Shown here piece after piece: positions 17,046 through 26,278 of a DNA stretch of 64,000 nucleotides. The notes beneath the pieces were generated by a model, which was given only the letters and a program-made list of their open reading frames with translations, did no database searches and was not told the origin of the DNA. The stretch is from positions 124,001 to 188,000 of the forward strand of contig NZ_JBHUHP010000014.1 in the NCBI RefSeq assembly GCF_042682525.1, in the 5' to 3' direction. The stretch's first letter is position 1; the number at the start of each line of letters is the position of its first letter. Made by a program: the position numbers and the translations under genes. Source of the DNA: Blastococcus_B deserti (lineage in GTDB: Bacteria > Actinomycetota > Actinomycetes > Mycobacteriales > Geodermatophilaceae).

Positions 17046-18323
17046 GTGTTGAACGTCAGCCCGGCGCTCGTGCGCTCCGCCCGGCGCTTCCAGCTGCCGG
17101 CCTGGTCGGCCGCGCAGGCGGGCCTGCAAATGCTGGTCGCGGTGCTCAGCGCGCGCTGGCTGGGTCCCTCCGACCGGGGCTCGCTGGTGCTGGCCACCAC
17201 GGTCGCGACGCTGCTCCTCCTCGTCAGCGGCCTGGGGGTCGGGACGGGCGCGCGGGTGGTGCTCGCCGAGGCATCGACCTGGTGGACCTGGCCCCGCTAC
17301 GTCGCCCTGGCCGGGACCATGGCCGGGCCGCACGCACTGGTCGCCCTCGTCGTCGGGCTGCCCGTTCTGGGCGCCCTGACGGACCCGGATCCGGCGACCC
17401 AGGTCCTGTTCGTCCTCTACTCGGCACTCGCCCTGACCGCCTCGCTCCTCCGCGAAGGCCTGCACGGCCGGGGCCGGCACCGGCAGGGGATCGGTCTGGA
17501 CGTCGGAGCGGCGGCGATCCAGCTGCTCCTGACGGCGGCGGTCGCCTACGCCGGCCGCTTGACCGTCGCCACGGCCCTGGCCATCGCCAGCGGCTGCCTG
17601 GCGCTGACCGTGGCAGGGCAGCTCGCGGCCGGCCAGCGCGGGTCCGGGCGGATGCGGCTGGGTTGTTCGTGGCGGGCCCTGGTCGGTCACGGACGCACCC
17701 TCGTGGCGTTCAGCCTGCCGGGTCTTGTCACCTCCCTGGGGCAGTCCTTCGTCATCCACGGTGACCGGCTGGTCCTGGGGGCGGTGGGCTCCAGCGCCGC
17801 GGTCGGCGTGTACAGCGCCGCGTCGTCGCTGGCGGCCCTCGCCTGGTTCATCCCGGCCGCCTTCACCGGCGTGCTCACCCGCGGGGTGGCGGCGAGCGGC
17901 TCGCTGGAGGCCTGGGAGCGCAGCTGGAAGCGCTTCGTGGCCTTCTCGGCCGTCCTCGCGCTGGTGACCGGATCGCTCGGCACGGTGGTTTTCCCGCTGC
18001 TCCTGGGCGCGGACTACCGCGAGGGAGCATCGCTGGTCGCGGTGCTGTCCCTCGCGGCGATCCCGTACGCCCTCCACCAGTACGATTCGGCAGCCTGCCA
18101 GGGGCTGCGCGAGCTCAGCGCCGGAACCCTCGGTGCCCTCACCGGGTCGGTGCTGGTCGTCGTGGTCCTCGTGCCGGTCATCGCGGCCTTCGGCGCGACC
18201 GGCGCGGCTTTCGGGATGATCGCCGTCTACTCGGCGATGGCGGTCGTCTCCCGTCGGCGGCTGCGCGGGCTGCAGCACCGTGCGGTCGGCGCCCGGCGGG
18301 AAGCGGTGGCGACCCGTGCATGA
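17046..18323 (+). CDS. Polysaccharide flippase, Wzx/MATE-like (first cluster)
   Basis: A 425-residue membrane protein with about 12-14 hydrophobic segments, beginning SARRFQLPAWSAAQAGLQML and carrying the ARWLGPSDRGSLVLA segment typical of polysaccharide biosynthesis flippases. It would move undecaprenyl-linked repeat units across the membrane. The start is GTG. Its stop is overlapped by the next glycosyltransferase start (GTG at 18316), so translation of the two is coupled. The C-terminal tail is arginine-rich and cytoplasmic. Confidence 0.82.
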   Translation: MLNVSPALVRSARRFQLPAWSAAQAGLQMLVAVLSARWLGPSDRGSLVLATTVATLLLLVSGLGVGTGARVVLAEASTWWTWPRYVALAGTMAGPHALVALVVGLPVLGALTDPDPATQVLFVLYSALALTASLLREGLHGRGRHRQGIGLDVGAAAIQLLLTAAVAYAGRLTVATALAIASGCLALTVAGQLAAGQRGSGRMRLGCSWRALVGHGRTLVAFSLPGLVTSLGQSFVIHGDRLVLGAVGSSAAVGVYSAASSLAALAWFIPAAFTGVLTRGVAASGSLEAWERSWKRFVAFSAVLALVTGSLGTVVFPLLLGADYREGASLVAVLSLAAIPYALHQYDSAACQGLRELSAGTLGALTGSVLVVVVLVPVIAAFGATGAAFGMIAVYSAMAVVSRRRLRGLQHRAVGARREAVATRA

Positions 18324-19434
18324 CCCGACGCCAACGCTGATCACCGTGTCGGCGTACGGCTATGCCGGTCCCAGCAGCCGCGTCCGGGTGTACGACTGGC
18401 TGCGCCACCTGGGCGTGCCCTCGACCAACCACGACTACCTCGGCGCGGCCGACGCGTCGTTCCGGCGCATCGTCTCGCGCCCCGGTGCGACCCTGCGAGC
18501 GGAGTTCGGCCTCCGCCGTCTGGGCGGGCGGCTGCCCGCGGCCACGCTGCTGCTGTCCCGGACGGCGACGCCGCTGACCACCGGAGCGCTGGAGGTCGGG
18601 CTGCTGCGGGCGGCCCGCCGGGGTGTCTACGACTTCGACGACGCCCTGTACGCCGACCGGCGGGGCGGCGTGCACCGGATCTTCGGCAAGCCCCGCGCCT
18701 GGTCCCGCGCCGTCGCGGCGGCTGACGTCGTGGTGGCCGGCAATGCGACGCTGGCCGAGGCCGCGCGCGAGCACAACGACGCGGTCGTCGTCGTGCCCAG
18801 TTGCGTCGAACCCGGCGACTACGTTGCCAAGGACCGCTACGACATCGACGGCCGGCCGAACCTGGTGTGGGTCGGCTCGCCCGCGACCGAGCAGTACCTC
18901 GCGCACCTGGCGCCGGCCCTGGCCCGCCTGCACGAGACGCACGGCGCGGTGGTGACCGTCGTGAGCCGCGGGAACCGGCCGTTCCCCGGCATGGACCACG
19001 TCGTCCGCCGAGTCGACTGGTCCCCGGCCGCGGTGCGGGCGCAGCTGTCGCGCGCCGACGTCGCGCTCGCGCCTCTGGTCGACGACGAGTTCACCCGCGG
19101 CAAATGCGCCTACAAGCTGCTGCAGTACGGCGCGGCGGGCGTGCCCGTCGTCGGGTCGCCCGTCGGCGTGAACCGCACCGTGCTCCAGGACCTCGGCGGC
19201 TTCCCCGCGGAGGGGCTCGAGCAGTGGTGCGAGCGGGTGGAGGACGTCCTCGGCCTGACGCCGGTCGCTCGCGCCGAGCTGGGGCGGCGGGGCCGTGCCG
19301 CCGTCGCGGACAAGTACAGCTACGGCGCCTGGGCGCCGGTCTTCTGGCAGATCCTCTTCCCGGATCTGCCGTGGTCGGCCCCCGCCGGGGGCGGTACCTC
19401 ACCTGTGCACAAGCACCCGGGGGACGAGCGATAG
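18316..19434 (+). CDS. Glycosyltransferase (GT4-like)
   Basis: A 372-residue GT-B-type transferase. The N terminus has SAYGYAGPSSRVRVYDWLRH, and the acceptor domain contains GVYDFDDALYAD. The donor side has LVWVGSPATEQYL and the terminal motif GKCAYKLLQYGAAGVPVVGS, which takes the place of the E-x7-E motif in this subgroup. The GTG start overlaps the flippase stop by eight bases. The stop is TAG, used normally, and the next gene starts at the very next base. The substrate is unknown. Confidence 0.78.
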   Translation: MHDPTPTLITVSAYGYAGPSSRVRVYDWLRHLGVPSTNHDYLGAADASFRRIVSRPGATLRAEFGLRRLGGRLPAATLLLSRTATPLTTGALEVGLLRAARRGVYDFDDALYADRRGGVHRIFGKPRAWSRAVAAADVVVAGNATLAEAAREHNDAVVVVPSCVEPGDYVAKDRYDIDGRPNLVWVGSPATEQYLAHLAPALARLHETHGAVVTVVSRGNRPFPGMDHVVRRVDWSPAAVRAQLSRADVALAPLVDDEFTRGKCAYKLLQYGAAGVPVVGSPVGVNRTVLQDLGGFPAEGLEQWCERVEDVLGLTPVARAELGRRGRAAVADKYSYGAWAPVFWQILFPDLPWSAPAGGGTSPVHKHPGDER

Positions 19435-20820
19435 ATGTCCGACCTGTACGCCCTGATCCTGGGCACCGTCCTCGTCGCGGGGACCGCCACGACCTGGCTG
19501 GCCCACCGCCGGCTGGCCCTGGCGGTGGTGGCGCACAACGCCGCGTGGGCTTGCGGCCTGCTGATCGTGGGCAGCGGTCTCATGAACTACGTGGCGCTGT
19601 CGCTGACCGCCTGGACGGTGATCACCGGTTCCATCGTCGCCTTCAACTTCGGCGCGTGGGTGGTGGTCGCCCGCAAGCGCAGGCACGACCCGGGCGCGGC
19701 CGCCGCGGGGGAGGGGGCCGGAGCGTCCATCGCCTTCATCGGCCTGCCCGCCTACTGGGCGCTCTTCGTGCTGTTCAACATCGGCTTTGCCCTCTACCTC
19801 TGGACGATCGCCCAGCTCTTCGGCCTCTCCACGCTGATCTCCGACCCGATCTCCATCCGTGGCAACAGCCAGATCCCCTACATGGAGGCCTTCCCGGTCT
19901 ACGGCAAGGCGTTGTTCTACCTGGCACCGCTGTGTTTCGTGCTCACCCTGTTCCCCGGCCTGGTGCGGGGTCTGGCTTCGGTGCCGACGCTCCTCCGCTA
20001 CGGGGTGATGGCTTGGCTGATCGTCGCGCAGGCTGCGACGCTGCAGCGGAGCAACATCTTCCAGACCCTCGTTTGGGCCCTCGGGATCTACCTGCTCGCT
20101 CTGGCCGCCGGCGGCGCGATGGACCTGGGTGTGCGCTTTCGCGTGCGGCACGTCCTGGGCGTCCTGCTGGTCGGCCTCGTGGTCTTCCAGGGGATCGCGA
20201 TGATGCTGGGGAAGACCGGGACGACGAATCCGGCCGTCCGCTACTCGGTCAGCCCGGAGATGCGCGACAGCAGCCTCACCGGCGTCCTCCACTACGCGGG
20301 CGGGGGCATCCCGGCGTTCGGGATGCTGGTCGAGTCACGGAACGACGCCTGGCCCCACGAGGGCCACAGCGCCACCTACTACGGCGACTACAACCCGCAG
20401 ACGTGGGGCGCGGCCACGCTCAGCGCTCCGTTCGACGTCATCCCCGGGGCGCCGCAGTGGGACGAGATCGCCGCGCACATCCGGGTGCCGGCGCCCACCA
20501 ACGTCTTCACCTGGCTCGAGCCCTGGTACCGCGACTTCCGCATCGTCGGTGCCTTCGCCGGGTCCCTGCTGGTGGGTCTCGTCTGCGGCTCCTTCACCCG
20601 CCGGGCCGTCCTGTCCCCGGGAGGGCTCCTGACGGGGGGCCTCATCATCGGGCTCACCGGCATGGCCGTCTTCGCCAACCGCATGACGTCCACCATGACG
20701 CTGGTCCTGCTGGTCGCGCTGGGGGTGCTGCACCTCTACGCCCGGTGGCGCGCCGGGAGCGGTCCGGAGGCCGAAACGCGGAGCGTCACCGCCAGCGGCT
20801 CACCCAGGCGTGCAGCATGA
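19435..20820 (+). CDS. Multi-spanning membrane protein, candidate oligosaccharide polymerase (Wzy-like)
   Basis: A 461-residue protein with about 10-12 hydrophobic segments and one large polar loop around residues 260-355, containing GNSQIPYMEAFPVYGK earlier and YYGDYNPQTWG later. Topology and position after a flippase and glycosyltransferase fit a Wzy repeat-unit polymerase; Wzy proteins share little sequence, so the assignment rests on context and topology. GGGGGACGA sits upstream of the ATG. Its last 35 bases overlap the end of the convergent asparagine-synthase-like gene. Confidence 0.6.
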   Translation: MSDLYALILGTVLVAGTATTWLAHRRLALAVVAHNAAWACGLLIVGSGLMNYVALSLTAWTVITGSIVAFNFGAWVVVARKRRHDPGAAAAGEGAGASIAFIGLPAYWALFVLFNIGFALYLWTIAQLFGLSTLISDPISIRGNSQIPYMEAFPVYGKALFYLAPLCFVLTLFPGLVRGLASVPTLLRYGVMAWLIVAQAATLQRSNIFQTLVWALGIYLLALAAGGAMDLGVRFRVRHVLGVLLVGLVVFQGIAMMLGKTGTTNPAVRYSVSPEMRDSSLTGVLHYAGGGIPAFGMLVESRNDAWPHEGHSATYYGDYNPQTWGAATLSAPFDVIPGAPQWDEIAAHIRVPAPTNVFTWLEPWYRDFRIVGAFAGSLLVGLVCGSFTRRAVLSPGGLLTGGLIIGLTGMAVFANRMTSTMTLVLLVALGVLHLYARWRAGSGPEAETRSVTASGSPRRAA

Positions 20821-22711
20821 GCACGTTCCACAGGGCGTGACCGTGATCGGCCCGCCCCTCGAGGTGCTCGGTCCAGAGCGTCTGCACGGCGGGTGCGTCG
20901 ACCAGCCCGTGGCGGATCAGCGCCTGCGGGGCGAGCAGGTCGGCGGCCCACGTCCGTAGCGGCCCCCGCAACCACTCCGCGACGGGCATGGCGAAACCCA
21001 TCTTGGGCCGCTCGAACAGGGCCGGGTTCAGGTACTCCGACAGCAGCGACCGCAGGATCACCTTGCCGCGGGAGCCGTCGACCTTGTACTGCTGCGGGAG
21101 CGACCAGGCCAGCCGGTAGACGGCCGGGTCGAGCAGCGGCAGCCGGGTCTCCAGCGACGTCGCCATCGCCGCGCGGTCGACCTTCACGAGGATGTCGTCG
21201 CGCAGGTAGCCCCGCACGTCGGCCAGCATGATCGCGGCGGTCAGGGGGACGTCGCGGGTGAGCGGCGGGACCCCGCTCGGAGCGCTCCGCAGCGTCCGGT
21301 GCGGAGCGGTCGTGGTCAGCCGGCCGTAGAGGTCGTCGGGGTCGCGGAAGTCGAGCACGCCGGCAACCTTCTGCACCCGCGCGCCGAGCGATCCGGTGGG
21401 GTCGCGGCGCGCGCCGGGGCGGCGCAATCCGTCCCACCAGTCCGGGCGAGGCCGCTGGAGGGCTCGGGCCGCGAGCGTGCGGGCCGGGCGCGGGATCCGG
21501 CTCAGCCGCCGGGTCAGGTGCGGCACGAGGGTGTGCCGGTTGTAGCCGCCGAACAGCTCGTCGCCGCCGTCACCGGAGAGGGCGACGGTGACCTGGTCCC
21601 GGGCGAGCCGGGCGACGAGATGGGTCGCGACCTGCGAGGAGTCGCCGAAGGGTTCGTCGTACATGGTGGCGAGGGTCGGCACGACGGCGAGCACGTCCGC
21701 GGTGCCCAGGGTCCAGCTGGTGTGCTGGGTGCCGAGGGCGAGGGCCACCTCCGCCGCGTAGCGCGCCTCGTCGAGGCGGGTGTCCTCGAACCCGATCGTG
21801 AAGGACTTCACCGACGCATTCGCCTGCGCCTGCAAGGTCGCCGTCACCAGCGAGGAGTCGACCCCACCGGACAGGAACGCGCCCACCGGCACGTCGCTCA
21901 CCGTGCAGCGGCCCACGCTGCGGCCGAGCTCCGCGCGCAGGGCCTCCACTGCCTCGGGCAGGGTGCCCCGGAAGGGATTGGCGAGGGCCTCGCGGGCCTC
22001 GGACTCGGCGTCCCAGTAGACGACCGGTGCGGCGTCCGCGGCGGCGACGGTCCCGGACAGGGGGAAGCCCAGCACCTGGCCGGGCTGCACCTGGTGCACC
22101 CCCGTGTAGATCGTCCGCTGCTGTGAGACGCACCCACGGGCGACGACGTCGGCGACACCCGCCGGGTCGAGGTCGCGCGGGAAGCCGGGCAGCCCCACCA
22201 GGGCCTTCAGCTCGCTGGCGAAGCCAAGCGTGCCGTCCGCGCAGTACCAGTAGAGCGGCTTCTCGCCGAAGCGGTCCCGCGCCAGCCAGAGCAGGCCAGC
22301 GTCGAGGTCGGCGTAGGCGAAGGCGAACATCCCCACCGCGCGGCGCGCCAGGCCCGCGACCCCCCACTCCTGGCAGCCGGTCAGCAGCACCTCGGTGTCG
22401 GAGCTCGTGCGGAAGGAGTGGCCGCGACCCTCGAGCGCCGTGCGCAGCTCGCGGAAGTTGTAGATCTCGCCGTTGAAGGTGACGACGGCGCGCCGGGAGG
22501 GGGCGACCATCGGCTGGGCCGCCGCGTCGGTGAGGTCGATGACGGCCAGCCGGCGATGGGCGAACGCCACGGGGGCGTCCGGCGCTGCCCACTCGCCGGC
22601 CCTGTCCGGCCCGCGGTGCGCGATCGCCGCGGCCGCCCCGCGGATCAGCTCACGAACGCCAGCCCGGTCACCGGTCGCACCGGCACCGGCCACTCCGACG
22701 ATGCCGCACAC
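20786..22711 (-). CDS. asnB: Asparagine synthase (glutamine-hydrolysing)-like amidotransferase
   Basis: A 641-residue two-domain enzyme. The GTG at 22711 places Cys as residue 2 (VCGIVGVAG), the N-terminal nucleophile of class II glutaminase domains. RLAVIDLTDAAAQP, FNGEIYNF and the later SSDTEVLL motif complete the glutaminase. The synthase domain has the PP-loop FLSGGVDSSLV and the SGDGGDELFGGYNRH motif. Family members in exopolysaccharide clusters often amidate sugars or other metabolites instead of making asparagine, so the true substrate is open. It runs opposite to the rest of the cluster and shares a 151-base divergent region with the epimerase gene. Confidence 0.85.
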   Translation of the reverse strand: MCGIVGVAGAGATGDRAGVRELIRGAAAAIAHRGPDRAGEWAAPDAPVAFAHRRLAVIDLTDAAAQPMVAPSRRAVVTFNGEIYNFRELRTALEGRGHSFRTSSDTEVLLTGCQEWGVAGLARRAVGMFAFAYADLDAGLLWLARDRFGEKPLYWYCADGTLGFASELKALVGLPGFPRDLDPAGVADVVARGCVSQQRTIYTGVHQVQPGQVLGFPLSGTVAAADAAPVVYWDAESEAREALANPFRGTLPEAVEALRAELGRSVGRCTVSDVPVGAFLSGGVDSSLVTATLQAQANASVKSFTIGFEDTRLDEARYAAEVALALGTQHTSWTLGTADVLAVVPTLATMYDEPFGDSSQVATHLVARLARDQVTVALSGDGGDELFGGYNRHTLVPHLTRRLSRIPRPARTLAARALQRPRPDWWDGLRRPGARRDPTGSLGARVQKVAGVLDFRDPDDLYGRLTTTAPHRTLRSAPSGVPPLTRDVPLTAAIMLADVRGYLRDDILVKVDRAAMATSLETRLPLLDPAVYRLAWSLPQQYKVDGSRGKVILRSLLSEYLNPALFERPKMGFAMPVAEWLRGPLRTWAADLLAPQALIRHGLVDAPAVQTLWTEHLEGRADHGHALWNVLMLHAWVSRWR

Positions 22712-22862
22712 GACCGCACACAGTAGGTGGAATCGGGGCCCATCAGAACCGGTCAGTCCCACTCACCCCATCCTGCGCAGCCGTCACCCTGAGGAACGAG
22801 ACTGCGGCATACAGTCGCGGTCAGTTTCAGGCTGTGCTCCGGCAGCCGGTGAGGGGGGTCAC

Positions 22863-23804
22863 ATGACGCGCTTGCTGATCACGGGTGGCGCGGGCTTCAT
22901 CGGCTCCAACCTGGCGGCGGCCGCGGTCGCCGGCGACGGGGTGCAGTCGGTGCGCGTCCTGGACGACTTCTCGACCGGCTCCCGCCGCAACCTGCAGGGC
23001 CTGGACGTCGAGGTCGTGAAGGGATCCCTGCTCGAGCCCGACACCCTGGACCGCGCGCTGCGCGACGTCGACGCGGTCGTGCACCTGGGGGCGATCCCCA
23101 GCGTGCCCCGCTCGATCGCCGATCCGGTGGCCTCGCACGCGGCGAACGCGACCGGCACGCTCATGCTGCTCGAGGGCTGCCGGGTGAACGGGGTGTCCTA
23201 CGTGGTCGCCGCCTCGTCGAGTTCGGTCTACGGCGCCAACCCGGCCCTGCCCAAGCACGAGCGCGAGTGGGTGCGCCCCTTGAGCCCGTACGCGGTGAGC
23301 AAGCTGGCGACCGAGCAGTACCTCCTGGCCTACCAGTCCTCCTTCGGCCTGGACACGCTGCCCTTCCGGTTCTTCAACGTGTACGGGCCGGGCCAGGCAG
23401 CGGGTCACGCCTACGCGGCCGTCATCCCCGCCTTCGTCGACGCGGTGCTCTCCGGCCGGCCGCTCACGGTCAACGGCACGGGCGAGCAGTCCCGCGACTT
23501 CACCTACGTCGGCACCGTCTGCGACATCCTGCTGGACGCCGTGGCTCGCCGGGTCGTCTCCCCGGAGCCGGTCAACCTGGCGTTCGGGTGCCGGACGACC
23601 CTGCTCGAGCTGATCGGCGAGATCCAGCAGGTCACCGGCCGCCCGGCCGTGGTGACCCACGGCCCACCACGGGCCGGCGACGTGCCGCACTCGCAGGCCG
23701 ACAACACCGCGCTGCGCACCCTCTTCCCCGACGTCGTGCCGACCGACCTGTCGGTGGGCCTCGAGCGGACCGTCTCCTGGTTCCGCACGGGGATGCCGCG
23801 ATGA
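22863..23804 (+). CDS. NAD-dependent nucleotide-sugar epimerase
   Basis: A 313-residue extended short-chain dehydrogenase: NAD motif TGGAGFIGSNL at residues 6-16, active-site serine in ASSSSVYG, and the Tyr-x3-Lys pair in SPYAVSKLATEQ. FFNVYGPGQAAG and a C-terminal DVPHSQAD segment fit UDP-glucose/UDP-GlcNAc 4-epimerases. The ATG at 22863 has GAGGGGGG upstream. It is translationally coupled (ATGA) to a nucleotide-sugar dehydrogenase, together providing an epimerised and oxidised sugar such as a uronic acid. The exact sugar is inference. Confidence 0.84.
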   Translation: MTRLLITGGAGFIGSNLAAAAVAGDGVQSVRVLDDFSTGSRRNLQGLDVEVVKGSLLEPDTLDRALRDVDAVVHLGAIPSVPRSIADPVASHAANATGTLMLLEGCRVNGVSYVVAASSSSVYGANPALPKHEREWVRPLSPYAVSKLATEQYLLAYQSSFGLDTLPFRFFNVYGPGQAAGHAYAAVIPAFVDAVLSGRPLTVNGTGEQSRDFTYVGTVCDILLDAVARRVVSPEPVNLAFGCRTTLLELIGEIQQVTGRPAVVTHGPPRAGDVPHSQADNTALRTLFPDVVPTDLSVGLERTVSWFRTGMPR

Positions 23805-25063
23805 GCACCGTCGCCGTCGTCGGCCTGGGGTACGTGGGCCTGCCGCTCGTCGTCGAGATGGTCCGCGTCGGGCACGACGTCCTCGGGCTCGACCGCGACG
23901 AGGCCGTGGTGGCCGGGCTGGCCGCCGGCCGGTCGCACGTCGACGACGTAGACGACGCCACGGCCACGGCGATCCTGGAGCGATTCACCCCCACCACCGA
24001 CGCCGACTGCATCCGGCGCGCCGACGTGGTCGTGGTCTGCGTGCCGACCCCGCTGTCGGGGGACGGCGCGCCCGACCTCGGCGCGGTGGCCGCCGTCGGC
24101 GGTCTGCTGGCCGACCGGCTGCGGCCCGGCACGCTCGTCGTCCTCGAGTCGACCACCTACCCCGGGACGACGGAGGAGTTCTTCCAGCCGCTCCTCGAGG
24201 GCGGCGGGCTGAAGGTCGGGTCCGACCTCAACCTGGCGTTCTCGCCCGAGCGCGTCGACCCCGGCAACGCGCGCTTCGGCATCCGGAACACGCCGAAGGT
24301 CGTCGGTGGGGTGACCGCCGAGTGCACGCGGCGGGCGGTGGAGTTCTACGGCGGGTTCATCGACACCGTCGTGCCGGCCAAGGGGACGCGCGAGGCCGAG
24401 ATGGCCAAGCTGCTGGAGAACACCTATCGGCACATCAACATCGCGCTGGTGAACGAGATGGCCCGGTTCTCGCACGAGCTCGGCATCGACCTGTGGAACG
24501 TCATCGAGTGCGCCGGCACCAAGCCGTTCGGTTTCCAGGCCTTCTACCCGGGCCCCGGCGTCGGCGGCCACTGCATCCCGATCGATCCCAACTACCTGTC
24601 GCACACCGTCCAGGCGCGCCTGCGGTACCCGTTCCGGTTCGTCGAGCTGGCGCAGGAGATCAACGCCAGCATGCCCGGTTACGTGGCGCGGCGGATCCAG
24701 GACCGGCTCAACGACGAAGGCAAGGCCGTCCGCGGGTCGACCGTGCTTCTGCTCGGCGTCACCTACAAGGCCGACATCGCCGACGAGCGCGAGTCCCCGG
24801 CGGTGCCGGTGGCCGCGAAGCTGCTGGCCATGGGTGCCGACGTCCGCTTCCACGATCCGCACGTCAGCGACTGGAACGCGGCCGCGCACGGCGAGCCGGC
24901 CCGGGTCATCAAGGCCGAGCCCGATCTCCTGGAGGCGGCGCAGGCCGCGGACGCCGTCGTCCTCCTGCAGGCGCACGGCGAGTACCTCGACGGCGTGCTT
25001 GACGGCATCCCGGTCTTCGACACCCGCGGCGTGCTCACCGGCGGCGCGGTCGAGCGACTCTGA
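23801..25063 (+). CDS. UDP-sugar 6-dehydrogenase, WecC/UDP-ManNAc dehydrogenase-like
   Basis: A 420-residue enzyme oxidising the C6 hydroxyl of a UDP sugar to a carboxylate. The NAD site is VAVVGLGYVGLPL, the middle domain has LENTYRHINIALVNEMA, and the catalytic cysteine lies in GVGGHCIPIDPNYL. The C-terminal domain has VLLLGVTYKADIADERESP. The GGHCIPxDP pattern favours the UDP-ManNAc/GlcNAc dehydrogenase branch over UDP-glucose dehydrogenase, which is represented separately at 55883. The ATG overlaps the epimerase stop, and its own stop overlaps the acyltransferase start (TGATG). Confidence 0.86.
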   Translation: MSTVAVVGLGYVGLPLVVEMVRVGHDVLGLDRDEAVVAGLAAGRSHVDDVDDATATAILERFTPTTDADCIRRADVVVVCVPTPLSGDGAPDLGAVAAVGGLLADRLRPGTLVVLESTTYPGTTEEFFQPLLEGGGLKVGSDLNLAFSPERVDPGNARFGIRNTPKVVGGVTAECTRRAVEFYGGFIDTVVPAKGTREAEMAKLLENTYRHINIALVNEMARFSHELGIDLWNVIECAGTKPFGFQAFYPGPGVGGHCIPIDPNYLSHTVQARLRYPFRFVELAQEINASMPGYVARRIQDRLNDEGKAVRGSTVLLLGVTYKADIADERESPAVPVAAKLLAMGADVRFHDPHVSDWNAAAHGEPARVIKAEPDLLEAAQAADAVVLLQAHGEYLDGVLDGIPVFDTRGVLTGGAVERL

Positions 25064-26217
25064 TGGCCGTGGGTGCGGCGCCGGCCGCCCCCGCCCACGT
25101 GGACGCGACTCCGCGCTCCAGCGGGCACGTCCCCGCCCTCGACGGACTCCGCGGGGTCGCCGTCCTCCTGGTCATCGGCATGCACATCGGGCTGGCCGCG
25201 CTGCCGGGCGGTCAGGTCGGGGTGCTGCTGTTCTTCTCGCTCTCGGGCTTCCTGATCACCCTGCTGCTCCTCCAGGACGTCGGCACCGGCGCGCAGGGGA
25301 CGCTGCGGCGCTTCTACGCCCGCCGGGCGCTGCGCCTGCTACCCGCCTGGGCCGCCATGGTCGCCGCGTGCGCGGGTCTGGCGCTGATCTGGCCGACCAT
25401 GGAGCGCGCCCCGGAGACCCTCCAGGGCCTGCCCATGGTGCTGGTGCAGGCGGGCAACTGGGTCCGCGCCTTCCAGGGCAGCGGATCACTGGGCATGCTC
25501 GACCACACCTGGTCGCTGGCGGTCGAGGAGCAGTTCTACCTGGTGTGGCCGGTCGTGCTGCTGCTCGTCCTGCGCCTCACCGGGCGGCTGTGGCCGGTCG
25601 CGGCCGTGGCCGTCGCCGGCTGCTGCGCGGCCATGGTCGCCCGGCTGTCCGTCGACGGCGTGGACGAGGAGGCGCTCAGCCGTGTGTACAACGGGACGGA
25701 CACGCAGGCCGACCACCTGCTGCTCGGGTGCGCCCTGGCCGTGGTCGTCACGGCCGCCGGGCATCGGGGAAGCCTCCCGGTGCTGCGCGCGGCGCTGACC
25801 CGGCTGGCGTTGCCGGCCGCGCTCTTCCTCGCGGCGATCGTGGTCACCCTGCCGTTCGAGGACGCCGAACCGGCCTACCGGCTGGCCCTGGCCGGTATCG
25901 CCGTCGCCTCGGCCGTCCTGGTCGGGGCGGCGTACCTCTCCGACGGGGGCCGGGTCGCGCCACTGCTCGGCGCGCCGTGGCTGCGGTGGACCGGGGCGCG
26001 CTCGTACGGGCTCTACCTCTGGCACTACCCGGTCATCCTCCTGGTCTCCGCGACCGGCCTGGTGCCCTACACGCGGCCCAAGCAGGTTCTCGAGGTCGCG
26101 CTGTCCTTCACCGTGGCTGCCCTCTCGTACCGGTGGATCGAGCAGCCCTTTCTCCGCCGCCGCGAGCGCTTCCGGGCCGCCACCCGGGCTGCCCGCGAGC
26201 CGGTCGGGGTCGGGTAG
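25063..26217 (+). CDS. Acyltransferase family 3 (OafA-like) membrane O-acyltransferase
   Basis: A 384-residue protein with about ten membrane segments. The family motifs are PALDGLRGVAVLLVIGMHIG with the catalytic histidine, YARRALRLLPAW, the HTWSLAVEEQFYLVWP block and ARSYGLYLWHYPVIL. It would acetylate or otherwise acylate the polysaccharide or its lipid-linked repeat unit. The start overlaps the preceding stop, so it is the last of a three-gene coupled set. It stops at TAG. Confidence 0.86.
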   Translation: MAVGAAPAAPAHVDATPRSSGHVPALDGLRGVAVLLVIGMHIGLAALPGGQVGVLLFFSLSGFLITLLLLQDVGTGAQGTLRRFYARRALRLLPAWAAMVAACAGLALIWPTMERAPETLQGLPMVLVQAGNWVRAFQGSGSLGMLDHTWSLAVEEQFYLVWPVVLLLVLRLTGRLWPVAAVAVAGCCAAMVARLSVDGVDEEALSRVYNGTDTQADHLLLGCALAVVVTAAGHRGSLPVLRAALTRLALPAALFLAAIVVTLPFEDAEPAYRLALAGIAVASAVLVGAAYLSDGGRVAPLLGAPWLRWTGARSYGLYLWHYPVILLVSATGLVPYTRPKQVLEVALSFTVAALSYRWIEQPFLRRRERFRAATRAAREPVGVG

Positions 26218-26278
26218 CCCGCGCCGTCCCCAGGCATCGCACCGTCGTCGTCGTGGCAGAGCACAGAGTGGAGAAACC

